A stretch of DNA of 6,370 nucleotides, taken from an uncultured Clostridia bacterium (GTDB lineage Bacteria; Bacillota_A; Clostridia; Oscillospirales; Oscillospiraceae). This document shows positions 6,199-6,370 of the stretch, one piece after another. Positions within the stretch are counted from its first letter, which is position 1, and every line of letters starts with the position of its first letter. Below the pieces are notes generated by a model. The model saw nothing but the letters and a program-made list of their open reading frames with translations. It was not told the DNA's origin and did not search any database. Both the position numbers and the translations under genes were made by a program. The stretch lies in NCBI GenBank assembly GCA_946405325.1, contig CAMJGU010000056.1:1-6370 (forward strand), given 5' to 3'.

Positions 6199-6314
6199 GC
6201 AATTGGAACGCATCCGTTCCCACTCTCTTTTGCGATGCATAAGGAGCAATGTAGAACGCGGACACCGTGGCTTCGTGCTGCGCCGCGTCAACGATGCGCC
6301 TTCCGCTCATTGCA
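6171..6314 (-). ncRNA. candidate small non-coding RNA
   Basis: The minus strand has its own near-consensus promoter (6349-6321) and, about 140 nt downstream, a strong intrinsic terminator, with no convincing gene between. The predicted 5' end (near 6314) is paired: GCAATG (6313-6308) with CATTGC (6251-6246), and within that GCGGA (6306-6302) with TCCGC (6262-6258). A separate hairpin, GGAACG-GATG-CGTTCC (6220-6205), precedes the terminator stem. Reading frames here either lack a start with a ribosome site or run on through the terminator into the antisense of lysR, which argues against a small protein. I do not recognise it as a known RNA family; it lacks an obvious signal-recognition-particle, tmRNA or RNase P signature. 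It could also be the leader of nothing more than a decayed gene. Confidence 0.5.
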
Positions 6315-6320
6315 GCGATT

Positions 6321-6349
6321 AGTATATCCAAATCGCACGATTTTGTCAA
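6321..6349 (-). promoter_or_regulatory. promoter of the candidate small RNA
   Basis: On the minus strand a perfect TTGACA (6349-6344), 17-bp spacer and TATACT (6326-6321) form one of the strongest promoters in the window. The predicted start is near 6314. The spacer contains the palindrome described at 6330-6343, so the promoter is probably repressible. Confidence 0.75.
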
Positions 6350-6366
6350 CCGATTCGCACGATTTT
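6330..6366. repeat. tandem palindromic operator-like repeats
   Basis: The 12-mer TCGCACGATTTT occurs at 6333-6344 and 6355-6366, 22 bp apart, about two helical turns. The first copy is the core of a perfect palindrome, AAATCG-CA-CGATTT (6330-6343), placed between -35 and -10 of the small RNA promoter. The second, with left arm GATTCG, is a degenerate version just upstream of -35. The layout fits a dimeric repressor binding cooperatively to two sites. The regulator is not identified, and the region continues beyond the window. Confidence 0.55.
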
Positions 6367-6370
6367 ATAT

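Noticed and set aside
6055..6291. Minus-strand frame starting at a TTG with GGAAGG upstream, inside the candidate RNA
   Set aside because: The ribosome-like sequence is within a predicted stem region and the frame crosses the terminator; the basic protein has no recognisable family. Kept only as a remote alternative to the non-coding call.
5858..6349. Minus-strand frame beginning at or near the small RNA start, with an ATG at 6310, four nucleotides from the predicted start
   Set aside because: It would be almost leaderless, runs straight through the terminator and continues antisense to lysR, so a protein product is unlikely.

Overview
The window comes from a GC-rich bacterium of the Firmicutes type, probably a gut-associated Clostridia such as the Oscillospiraceae; this is inferred, not proven. 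The grounds are strong purine-rich Shine-Dalgarno sequences (GGGAGG, GGAGGAGG) before every complete gene, AT-rich intergenic spacers with near-consensus sigma-A promoters, the Gram-positive-style arginine cluster argC-argJ-argB-argD, and an NhaC-family antiporter.

Layout from left to right. Positions 1-496 (minus) hold the first 165 codons of an NhaC-type sodium/proton antiporter that runs off the left edge and has an in-frame amber codon at position 7. Positions 623-5110 (minus) hold a compact four-gene operon transcribed leftwards as argC, argJ, argB, argD. Positions 5111-5281 are a divergent control region. Positions 5282-6172 (plus) encode a LysR-type regulator. Positions 6175-6370 hold a strong hairpin terminator, a candidate small non-coding RNA on the minus strand of about 140-145 nt, and its promoter with tandem palindromic operator-like sites.

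How the parts work together. ArgJ makes N-acetylglutamate by transacetylation from N-acetylornithine (the cyclic route). ArgB phosphorylates it, ArgC reduces the acyl phosphate to the semialdehyde, and ArgD transaminates this to N-acetylornithine, which ArgJ deacetylates to ornithine. The window therefore encodes the cycle from glutamate to ornithine. The genes from ornithine to arginine (argF, argG, argH) and argR are not present here.

The most informative regulatory signal is a dyad of the T-N11-A type (ATTCC-N5-GGAAT, 5239-5253). It lies between the -35 and -10 boxes of the lysR promoter and is centred about 65 bp upstream of the predicted argC transcription start. That is the textbook geometry for a LysR-type protein that represses itself and controls a divergent target, so the regulator probably controls the arginine operon. 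The least explained element is the putative small RNA at the right end, with its own near-perfect promoter, a paired 5' end, an intrinsic terminator and a palindromic operator in the promoter spacer. No insertion sequence, CRISPR array, tRNA or rRNA was seen.
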